Positions 57,530-64,000 of a stretch of DNA of 64,000 nucleotides are shown piece by piece. Every line of letters starts with the position of its first letter. Within the stretch, counting starts at the first letter, position 1. A program made the translations under genes and the position numbers. The DNA is from Bordetella ansorpii (GTDB lineage Bacteria; Pseudomonadota; Gammaproteobacteria; Burkholderiales; Burkholderiaceae_B): assembly GCF_900078705.1 (NCBI RefSeq), contig NZ_FKIF01000002.1:62001-126000 (forward strand). Reading direction: 5' to 3'. A model generated the notes under the pieces. That model was not told where the DNA came from and ran no database searches. It saw only the letters and a list, made by a program, of their open reading frames with translations.

Positions 57530-58528
57530 ATGTCTACCCTCCCCTCGACCATGCAAGCCATCATCGCCCGCGAACCGGGCGATGCCAGTGTCCTGACCCT
57601 GGCCACGCGGCCCGTGCCCGCGCCGGGCCCCGGCGAAGTGCTGCTGCGGGTGCTGGCCGCCGGCGTCAACCGCCCCGACATCATGCAGCGGCAGGGCCTG
57701 GCCAGGCCCGCGGAAGGCGTGACGGACATACTGGGCCTGGAGGCGTGCGGCGAAGTCGTGGCCTGCGGGCCCGGCGTACCCGAATCCCTGCTGGGCCAGC
57801 GGCTGATGAGCCTGCTGCCCGGCGGCGGCTACGCCCCCTGGTGCGTGGCGCGCCTCGACCATTCGCTGGCCGTGCCGGCCGAGCTGGACGACGCCGCCGC
57901 GGGCGCCTTGCCCGAAGGCCTGTTCACCGTCTGGCACAACCTGTTCGAACTGGGCGGCCTGCGCATGGGCGAGACCGTGCTGATCCACGGCGCGTCCGGC
58001 GGCATCGGCACGCTGGCCGTGCGCATGGCGCACGCGGCCGGTGCGCGCGTCATCGCCACGGCCGGGCGCACCGGCCGCCTGGCCGAACTGCGCCGGATGG
58101 GCGCCTTCCAGGCGATCTGCTATCGCGACACCGATTTCGTGGCGACATGCCAGGACTACACCGGCCGGCAGGGCGTGGACGTGGTGCTGGACATGGTCGG
58201 CGGCGACTACGTGCGCCGCAACCTGCAGGCGCTGGGGTTCGGCGGGCGCCACGTCAGCCTGTCCTTCCTGCAAGGCTCGGCGGTGAACATCGACCTGCTG
58301 ACCCTGATGCAGAAGCAACTGAGCCTGCATTCCTCCACCATGCGCCCGCAAAAGGCCGAGGAAAAGGCCCGCATGGCCCTCGCGATCGCCAGGCACGTGC
58401 TGCCGCTGGTGGCCGACGGCCGCGTCTCGCCGCGCCTGCACGAATGTCTGCCGCTGGCCGAGGCGGCTCGCGCGCACCAGCTGCTGGAAAGCGGCGACGT
58501 CTTCGGCAAAGTCGTCCTGCTGCCCTGA
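57530..58528 (+). CDS. NAD(P)H:quinone oxidoreductase (QOR/PIG3-like)
   Basis: A 332-residue zinc-free medium-chain reductase. The N-terminus MQAIIAREPGDASVLTLATRPVPAPGPGEVLLRVLAAGVNRPDIMQRQG in pieces, and the Rossmann loop HGASGGIGTLAVRMAHAAGARV with a basic patch (TAGRTGR) for NADPH, place it in the PIG3/QOR2 group. It should reduce quinones or enones. It is 101 bp after the ATPase and 17 bp before the GST gene, in an operon of enzymes of mixed type. Confidence 0.88.
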   Translation: MSTLPSTMQAIIAREPGDASVLTLATRPVPAPGPGEVLLRVLAAGVNRPDIMQRQGLARPAEGVTDILGLEACGEVVACGPGVPESLLGQRLMSLLPGGGYAPWCVARLDHSLAVPAELDDAAAGALPEGLFTVWHNLFELGGLRMGETVLIHGASGGIGTLAVRMAHAAGARVIATAGRTGRLAELRRMGAFQAICYRDTDFVATCQDYTGRQGVDVVLDMVGGDYVRRNLQALGFGGRHVSLSFLQGSAVNIDLLTLMQKQLSLHSSTMRPQKAEEKARMALAIARHVLPLVADGRVSPRLHECLPLAEAARAHQLLESGDVFGKVVLLP

Positions 58529-58545
58529 ACGAGGAGAGAACCGTC

Positions 58546-59163
58546 ATGATGAAACTGCTCTACGCCCCCACGTCTCCGTATGTGCGCAAGGTCATGGCGT
58601 GCGCGCACCTGTGCGGCGTGGCCGACCATATCGAATGGCTGGACAGCGCCGCCAACCCGGTGAACCGCGACATGCGCATCGCCGCCCACAATCCGCTGGC
58701 CAAGGTGCCCACCCTGATCCTGCAGAACGGCCGGCCGCTCTACGACAGCCGCGTGATCTGCGAGTATCTGGCCGACCTGTCGGGCAACGACCATCTGTTT
58801 CCCATCGATGGCGACGCGCGCTGGCAGGCCTTGACGCTGCAAGCGCTGGGCGACGGCATGCTGGACGCCGCCATGCTGGCCCGCTACGAACTGACCGCGC
58901 GTCCCGCCCAGTGGCAGTGGCCAGCCTGGCGCGAGGCCCAACTGGTGAAAGTGGCGGCCGGCCTGGATGCCATTGAATCGATGGCCTCGACCCTGGGGGT
59001 CGACCATCCCAGCATGGGGGACGTCACGCTGGCCTGCGCGCTGGGCTATCTGGATTTCCGTTTTCCCGAACTCGACTGGCGCGCCAGCCATCCACAGGCC
59101 GCGCGATGGAACGCGTCCATCCAGGCCCTGCCCGCCCTGCAGTCCACCATTCCCCACGTCTGA
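58546..59163 (+). CDS. Glutathione S-transferase
   Basis: A 205-residue cytosolic GST. The thioredoxin-fold N-terminal half contains the catalytic Ser in SPYVRKVM and the cis-Pro loop AKVPTLI followed by YDSRVICEYL; the helical C-terminal half has MGDVTLACALGYLDFRFP, the N-capping box. GAGGAGAG precedes the double ATG. It may open or dehalogenate an intermediate with glutathione. Eleven bases separate it from the AroQ-like gene. Confidence 0.9.
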   Translation: MMKLLYAPTSPYVRKVMACAHLCGVADHIEWLDSAANPVNRDMRIAAHNPLAKVPTLILQNGRPLYDSRVICEYLADLSGNDHLFPIDGDARWQALTLQALGDGMLDAAMLARYELTARPAQWQWPAWREAQLVKVAAGLDAIESMASTLGVDHPSMGDVTLACALGYLDFRFPELDWRASHPQAARWNASIQALPALQSTIPHV

Positions 59164-59174
59164 GGTTCCCGACC

Positions 59175-59636
59175 ATGACCGCTTCCTCTGATCGACCCAC
59201 GCTCTGGTTCCTCAACGGCCCCAACGCCAACCTGTACGGCCTGGACGCCAACCAGGTCTACGGCACGCAGAGCTTTCCCGCGTTGAAGCAGCGCTGCGAA
59301 GAGAAGGCCGCCAGCCTGGACCTGAAGCTGAACTTCGTGCAGTCCAACCACGAGGGCCAGTTGATCGACTGGATCCAGGAGGCGCGCGGCCAGTCGCCGG
59401 GCATCATCATCAACGCCGCCGGGCTGACCTACTCGTCCGTGCCCATCCTGGATGCGCTGCTGTCCTTCCCCGGCAGGATCATCGAAGTGCACATGAGCAA
59501 CATCTGGAAGCGCGAGAGCTTCCGGCACCACTCCTACATCTCGAAGGCGGCCCACGGCGTCATCGCCGGCCTGGGCGGCGAGGGTTATGAACTGGCCATC
59601 GAAGCCATGTCGCGGCTGATCCGCGGGGCGGATTGA
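59175..59636 (+). CDS. AroQ-like (type II 3-dehydroquinate dehydratase family) protein with altered active site
   Basis: A 153-residue flavodoxin-like AroQ homologue. FLNGPNANLYG, FVQSNHEGQLIDWIQEA, IINAAGLTYSSVPILDAL, EVHMSN and FRHHSY are all present, including Tyr29, Asn and His of the active site. However, the lid arginine (R19 in the M. tuberculosis enzyme, in RREPxxYG) is Asp24 here, and IHARE reads IWKRE. These changes should weaken or change dehydratase activity. It sits in a transport/catabolic operon, not with shikimate genes, so a different substrate is likely. Confidence 0.82.
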   Translation: MTASSDRPTLWFLNGPNANLYGLDANQVYGTQSFPALKQRCEEKAASLDLKLNFVQSNHEGQLIDWIQEARGQSPGIIINAAGLTYSSVPILDALLSFPGRIIEVHMSNIWKRESFRHHSYISKAAHGVIAGLGGEGYELAIEAMSRLIRGAD

Positions 59637-59638
59637 CA

Positions 59639-60598
59639 ATGCGCACACAGGATTCGGACATCCCCTCGGGCTCGCTGGTCTTCTACAGCGAGTTCGACGA
59701 CTACGCCACGTGGAAGCAGGCCCTGCAGGCCCGATTGCCGCAGTTGGACATTCTGCATTCCAGCGAGCTCACCGACCCGTCCCGCGTTCACTATGCCCTG
59801 GCCTGGAAGCCGCCCGAAGGCTTCTTCGGCGGCATGCCGGACCTGCGCCTGATCATCAACCTGGGCGCGGGGGTCGACTCGCTGGTCGGACGCCAGGATC
59901 TGCCGGCCGGCGTGCCCGTCACGCGCCTGACCGATCCCGACATGGCCCGCATGATGGCGGGCTACGTGCTGTTCGCCACCCTGCGCCACGCGCGCGACAT
60001 TCCGTATTTCGAGCAGGCACAGCGGCGCGGACAGTGGGCATACCGCCATCCGCGCTCGCCCCAGGACATCCGCGTGGCCGTGCTGGGCCTGGGCGAACTG
60101 GGCGCCTGCGCGGCCAGCGAGCTGCAACGCCAGGGGCTGACGGTGCTGGGCTGGTCGCGCAGTGCGCGCGACATCGAAGGCGTGCGGTGCTACTCGGGCA
60201 TGGACACGCTGGATACCGTGCTGAGCCAGGCCGACATCCTGGTGGTCATGCTGCCGCTCACGCCGCAGACGCGCGGCCTGCTGGACCGCGAACGCCTGCA
60301 ACGGCTGCCGCGCGGCGCCTCGCTGGTCAACGTGGCGCGCGGCGCGCTGGTCGATCAGGCGGCCATGACGGCACTGCTGCGGGAAGGCCATCTGGGCGCG
60401 GCCACGCTGGACGTCTTCGAACGCGAACCGCTGCCCGCGGACGATCCGCTGTGGACGATGGAGAACGTGCTGATCACGCCGCACCTGGCGTCGGTGGCCA
60501 TTCCATCGTCGGCCGCGGGTCAGATCGCCGACAACATCCTGCGCGTCTCGCGTGGCGAGGCGCCGGCCAACGAAGTGGACCCGGCACGCGGATACTGA
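59639..60598 (+). CDS. ghrA: D-2-hydroxyacid dehydrogenase, GhrA-like
   Basis: A 319-residue glyoxylate/hydroxypyruvate reductase A-like enzyme. The Rossmann loop is VLGLGELGACAA, then GWSRSARD for NADP; catalytic Arg in VNVARGALVD, Glu in FEREPLP and His in ITPHLAS. It follows the AroQ-like gene by two bases. The same enzyme group ends the first ABC operon at 21.7 kb; the two proteins are clearly related but not close copies. Confidence 0.9.
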   Translation: MRTQDSDIPSGSLVFYSEFDDYATWKQALQARLPQLDILHSSELTDPSRVHYALAWKPPEGFFGGMPDLRLIINLGAGVDSLVGRQDLPAGVPVTRLTDPDMARMMAGYVLFATLRHARDIPYFEQAQRRGQWAYRHPRSPQDIRVAVLGLGELGACAASELQRQGLTVLGWSRSARDIEGVRCYSGMDTLDTVLSQADILVVMLPLTPQTRGLLDRERLQRLPRGASLVNVARGALVDQAAMTALLREGHLGAATLDVFEREPLPADDPLWTMENVLITPHLASVAIPSSAAGQIADNILRVSRGEAPANEVDPARGY

Positions 60599-60688
60599 AA
60601 CGCCGGACGGGCGGCCAGCGGCTGCGTCGTGACGGAAAAACCGGGACCCGCCGCATGGCCGGTCCCGATCTTCTTGCACCGGGCAGGC

Positions 60689-61510
60689 CTAGTGGTTCTC
60701 TTCGATGTTGAGCACCTTGCCCAGCCCCAGGAAGTAATTGGCCACCGTCAACAGGGTGGCCGTCACCGCGATGTACACCACCGACAGGGCCGCCAGCGTG
60801 GGATCCGCGAACTCGCGCACGTAGTTGTACATCGCCACGGGCAAGGTCTGCGTCGCCTGCGTCGTGATGAACAGCGACGCGGTGAACTCGCTGAAGGACA
60901 TGATGGCGGCGAACAGCCAGCCGCCGAACAGCCCCGGCGCCAGCAGCGGTACGGTCACCGTGAACAGCACGCGCAGCGGCGAGGCTCCCAGGCTGGCCGC
61001 GGCCTGCTCCAGCCGCTCGTCCAGGTTCTCCATCGACACGTAGACGCTGCGCATGACGAAGGGCAGCACCAGCATGACGTGGCACACGATCACGATGGCA
61101 TAGCCGCGCGCCAGGTCCAACTGCGCCACCAGGATCAGCAAGCCCAGCCCCAGCGTGAAATGCGGAATCACCAGCGGCGACAGCAGGATCGCCTGCAGGG
61201 TTTCCTTGCCGGGAAACGCCATGCGCTTGACGGCGATGGCCAGCGCCGTGCCGATGAACAGCGCCAGCAGCGACGACCACAGCGTGACGACCAGGCTGGA
61301 CTTGAAGCCCTGCTGGAAATCCGAATAGGTGAACACCCGTTCGAACCAGCGCAGCGACCAGCTGTCCGGCGGGAACGTCAGCAGCGCCTTCTCGTTGAAC
61401 GAGGCCAGCGTCACCACCACCACCGGCAGCAGCAGGAATGCGATGATGGCGATGACCAGCGCGGGGCCGCCCACGCGCAGCGGCAATGGCAGGGAATGTC
61501 GGATCTTCAT
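60689..61510 (-). CDS. ABC transporter permease 2 (PotC-like)
   Basis: A 273-residue permease with six membrane helices. The EAA loop is QAAASLGASPLRVLFTVTVPLLAPG, and LLSPLVIPHFTLGLGLLILVA is a PotC-type segment. It follows the other permease by one base on the minus strand, convergent with ghrA. It should pair with the ATPase at 56.3 kb. The last residues IEENH end before a short region without a strong terminator. Confidence 0.9.
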   Translation of the reverse strand: MKIRHSLPLPLRVGGPALVIAIIAFLLLPVVVVTLASFNEKALLTFPPDSWSLRWFERVFTYSDFQQGFKSSLVVTLWSSLLALFIGTALAIAVKRMAFPGKETLQAILLSPLVIPHFTLGLGLLILVAQLDLARGYAIVIVCHVMLVLPFVMRSVYVSMENLDERLEQAAASLGASPLRVLFTVTVPLLAPGLFGGWLFAAIMSFSEFTASLFITTQATQTLPVAMYNYVREFADPTLAALSVVYIAVTATLLTVANYFLGLGKVLNIEENH

Positions 61511-61511
61511 G

Positions 61512-62366
61512 CTAGTGGCCTCCCAAGGCCTTCAGTCGGCGCGTCGCGCGGCCCAGCAGCGCCAGCGACACCACGGTCAACGCCAGGCCCGCCATGCTCA
61601 GGCTGGCCGCCAGCGGGAAATTCATGGACGAGAAGCCCAGTTGATAGACCAGCGTGGACACCGTGGGCACGCGGCCGCCGCCGATCATCTGCGGCGTGGC
61701 GAAGGCGCTGAAGGTCCAGGCGAACGAGGTGGTGATGCTGGCGATGATGCCCGGCATCGACAGGGGCAGCGTCACCGTCAGGAACACCCGCACCGGCCCC
61801 GCGCCCAGGCTTTGCGCGGCCTTCTCGTAATCGCGGTCGATGTGCGAGATGGCGGTGGCCAGCATCAGCACCACCACGGGTATGGTCACGTGCACCAGCG
61901 CCACCAGCACGCCCAGGTGCGTGAACATCAGGTTCAGCGGCCACTCGATCACGCCCAGCCCGCGCAGCACCGTGTTGATGAAACCGTTGCTGCCCAGCAC
62001 GATGATCCACGAGTAGGTGCGCACGATCTCGCCCAGGAACAGCGGCGTGATCGACACGATCAGGATGAACGACTTCAGGAAGCGGTTGCGCACCCGCACC
62101 AGCGCGTATGCCAGCGGATACGCCAGCAGCAGCGAGAAGATCGTCGTCTCGATGCTCAGCAGCAGCGTGTTGGCGAACGCGTTCACGTAGATGGGCTTGT
62201 CCAGCCCCGTGAAGTTCGCCAGCGTGAAGCCGCCCACCTCCAGCGACCCGGGAATGAAGGCCCGGACGCTGTACTGCAGCACCGTGACCATCGCCACGCA
62301 GATGCACAGCGCAATGAAACTTGCTGGCGAGACCAGCCATCCTCTCAGCCTGGAGCGCGCGTCCAT
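61512..62366 (-). CDS. ABC transporter permease 1 (PotB-like)
   Basis: A 284-residue permease with six membrane helices. The EAA loop is KAAQSLGAGPVRVFLTVTLPLSMPG. SWIIVLGSNGFINTVLRGLG is the usual PotB periplasmic loop. It lies 79 bp after the binding protein gene and one base before permease 2. The transporter is thus split: binding protein and permeases here, ATPase on the other strand. Confidence 0.9.
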   Translation of the reverse strand: MDARSRLRGWLVSPASFIALCICVAMVTVLQYSVRAFIPGSLEVGGFTLANFTGLDKPIYVNAFANTLLLSIETTIFSLLLAYPLAYALVRVRNRFLKSFILIVSITPLFLGEIVRTYSWIIVLGSNGFINTVLRGLGVIEWPLNLMFTHLGVLVALVHVTIPVVVLMLATAISHIDRDYEKAAQSLGAGPVRVFLTVTLPLSMPGIIASITTSFAWTFSAFATPQMIGGGRVPTVSTLVYQLGFSSMNFPLAASLSMAGLALTVVSLALLGRATRRLKALGGH

Positions 62367-62445
62367 GATGTTCCGTCGTTTGAAGCTAAAGGGAACGCCG
62401 GCCTCCCGCGGGCGGGAAGCCGGCGCCTCGGCGATTCGCCGGCAA

Positions 62446-63471
62446 TCAGTTCATGATGTTTTCGGTGAACCACTTGCGCCATTCGGCGGTCTTCTCGGCG
62501 CGCAGCTTGTCGTCGATGACGATGGCCTGCTTGTCCCATTGTTCCTTGGTGGTGAACACGCCGGGCAGGGCGGCGTCCTCGGCGGACACCTTGGCGTTGT
62601 CGACCACCGGGCTGGCCTTCTTGTAGGCCACGATCTTCGACTGCACCTCGGAGGACAGCGCGATGTTCATGAACTTGTACGCGAGGTCGGCCTTTGTCGT
62701 GCCCTTCATGATGCCCATGGTGTCCACCCCCAGCACCGCGCCTTCCTTGGGCATGACGACCTTGATGGGCACGCCCTGGCCGATCATGTAATAGGCGTTC
62801 ATCGACAGCAGGATCTGCACGGGCGTCTCGCCGGTGGCGATCAGTTGCTGGCTGTTGGCGTCATTGGTGTAGAAGGCCTTGAAATTGGGCTTGAGCGCCT
62901 TGAGCTTTTCCTCGCCCTTCTGCCACGTGGCCGCATCGCCACCCGACAGCAGGGCCGCCACGTTGATGATGTGGCTGGGATCGAAGTCGGGTGCCGACAG
63001 CTTGCCCTTCAGCGCCGGATTCCACAGATCGTTCCAGCTGTCGAACTTGATGCTCTTCGGCACCAGGTCCGGCCGGTAGCCGATGGTGTAGACATAGGCC
63101 CAGCTGCCGATGTGGTAGGGGCTGATCTTGGCGCGGTCGACCAGGTGCGAGTAATTCGGCAGCTTGGCGGTGTCGAGCTTCTCGAACAGGTTGCCGTTGG
63201 CGTACAGCCAGCCGATGTGCGAGGTGGTGAAGGTGATGTCGCTTTCGGGCGTGGTGGCCAGCTTGGCCTTGTTCAGGCGGTCGATGGTGCCGCCGGTGAT
63301 GTACTTGACGGGCACGCCCGTCTGCCTGGTGAATTCCTTGCCGATGTTTTCATCGATCAGGTCGCGGAAGCTGCCGCCCCAGGTACTGATGACCAGCGCA
63401 TCCTCCGCATGCGCGAAGCTGGCCAGCATCGCAGTGGAAAGAATACCGACCGACACGAGCTTTCGAATCAT
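62446..63471 (-). CDS. ABC transporter substrate-binding protein (PotD-like)
   Basis: A 341-residue periplasmic binding protein with a signal peptide (MIRKLVSVGILSTAMLASFAHA, cut near residue 22). The mature chain starts EDALVISTWGGSFRDLIDENIGKEF, a common opening in this class, and includes GETPVQILLSMNAYYMIGQG and DTMGIMKGTTKADLAYKFMN. The ligand is unknown; the enzymes on the opposite strand suggest a hydroxy or oxo acid. It heads the minus-strand operon and is divergent from ridA, 280 bp away. Confidence 0.88.
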   Translation of the reverse strand: MIRKLVSVGILSTAMLASFAHAEDALVISTWGGSFRDLIDENIGKEFTRQTGVPVKYITGGTIDRLNKAKLATTPESDITFTTSHIGWLYANGNLFEKLDTAKLPNYSHLVDRAKISPYHIGSWAYVYTIGYRPDLVPKSIKFDSWNDLWNPALKGKLSAPDFDPSHIINVAALLSGGDAATWQKGEEKLKALKPNFKAFYTNDANSQQLIATGETPVQILLSMNAYYMIGQGVPIKVVMPKEGAVLGVDTMGIMKGTTKADLAYKFMNIALSSEVQSKIVAYKKASPVVDNAKVSAEDAALPGVFTTKEQWDKQAIVIDDKLRAEKTAEWRKWFTENIMN

Positions 63472-63621
63472 TGCAAACCCCTTGTGATGTGTTGACGCGC
63501 CGGGATCTTCCGACTTGAGCGATGATGATCCGAGAGAGCCCTGGCCGGGCCAAGTCGCCTTTTCCTTAGGCATGGCTCGCATTTCCTGAGGAGCCCGCCG
63601 GCCGGGCGCAGCGCCCCGTCG

Positions 63622-63636
63622 CTCGGAAATTCCGAG
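63622..63636. promoter_or_regulatory. Palindrome between binding-protein gene and ridA
   Basis: CTCGGAA-A-TTCCGAG is a perfect 7-bp palindrome with a one-base centre, about 115 bp before ridA and 150 bp before the divergent binding-protein gene. It is the only clear repeat in this 280-bp gap and is a candidate operator for both. Confidence 0.45.
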
Positions 63637-63751
63637 ACAGTCCCCCGGAAAAAACAAATAGGCGTCGCCACGGGTTCGGCCGAGGATGGCAGCCAGGCAT
63701 GACGGTGGGCGCGCCCCGGCCACCCGCCCCCCAATTTCTTCCCAGGCAACC

Positions 63752-64000
63752 ATGAAACACACCCGCATCCGCACGTTCAACACCAAGGCCACCTACCCCG
63801 AGCAGAACCTGGACAACGACCTGTGCCAGGCCGTCGTCGCACGCGGCAGCACGGTCTTCCTGCGCGGCCAGATCGGCCAGAACCTGGACACCTCCGAGAG
63901 CGTGTGCATCGGCGATGCCGCCGGCCAGGCCGAGCAGGCGATGGCCAACATCGCCATGCTGCTGAAGGAAGCGGGCGGCGAGCTGCAAGACATCTGCAAG
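63752..64000 (+). CDS. ridA: RidA/YjgF-family protein, partial at window edge
   Basis: The first 83 residues of a RidA-family protein; the rest lies outside the window. VFLRGQIGQNLDTSESVCIGDAAGQAEQAMANIAMLLKEAGGELQDI is the family core in pieces. RidA hydrolyses reactive enamines and imines produced by PLP or flavin amino-acid enzymes. Beside an amino-acid-type transporter cluster it may detoxify or process an imine intermediate. The conserved arginine near the C-terminus cannot be checked here. Confidence 0.85.
   Translation, partial: MKHTRIRTFNTKATYPEQNLDNDLCQAVVARGSTVFLRGQIGQNLDTSESVCIGDAAGQAEQAMANIAMLLKEAGGELQDICK

Noticed and set aside
60601-60688. A terminator between ghrA and the convergent permease gene
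   Set aside because: CGGGACC and GGTCCCG can pair but with a 12-base loop and no T-run in either direction; too weak to list.

Overview
The window is about 64 kb of high-GC, gene-dense chromosome from a beta-proteobacterium. I place it in the Alcaligenaceae (Bordetella/Achromobacter type) from recognisable family content: a hmu/bhu-type haem operon, many Bug/Tct transport genes, IclR-, LysR- and MocR-type regulators paired with small catabolic clusters, and an NrtR-controlled NAD cluster. The genus cannot be fixed from the sequence alone. I saw no rRNA, tRNA, CRISPR array, transposase or prophage.

Layout, left to right. An acyl-CoA thioesterase and a haem-use operon hmuSTUV without its TonB receptor (0.1-4.4 kb). 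A VapBC toxin-antitoxin pair (4.4-5.2 kb). An alkylation-damage block, 2OG oxygenase - alkB - ada - short 2OG-oxygenase-like protein (5.2-8.3 kb), with two Ada-box-like promoters placed identically before two ATGs. Small housekeeping and stress genes, with a LysR/alcohol dehydrogenase pair and a MocR/GNAT/azoreductase set (8.5-15.8 kb). An IclR regulator divergent from a spermidine/putrescine-type ABC transporter plus SDR, 2-hydroxyacid dehydrogenase and FAD oxidase (15.8-24 kb), followed by an RpiR regulator and a class III aminotransferase (24-26.2 kb). A deletion scar joining a Bug protein to an MlrC peptidase (26.4-27 kb). A PepSY membrane protein with a His/Met-rich DUF2946 protein (27-29 kb). 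A TetR-controlled RND efflux pump (29.2-35.8 kb).

The second half holds DoxX, an NrtR regulator with a complete NAD salvage operon (pncA, pncB, nadE, nadM-nudix; 36.4-42.2 kb), a 76-bp tandem repeat of bidirectional terminators, tctAB, a glycosyltransferase, a broken LysR gene, a chemoreceptor, katG, a LacI-controlled sugar-acid dehydratase with a Bug binding protein, a flavin monooxygenase, and a second PotABCD-like transport cluster (56.3-63.5 kb). In that last cluster the ATPase travels with a quinone reductase, a GST, an AroQ-like protein and a GhrA-like reductase, while the permeases and binding protein lie on the opposite strand. A RidA gene runs off the right edge.

The most striking points are: an Ada protein that has lost all four zinc/methyl-acceptor cysteines of its N-terminal domain while its Ada boxes remain; a 2OG-oxygenase paralogue that has lost its HxD iron motif at the end of the same block; a perfect 14-bp inverted repeat in front of the aminotransferase; and up to three gene remnants that point to recent deletions.
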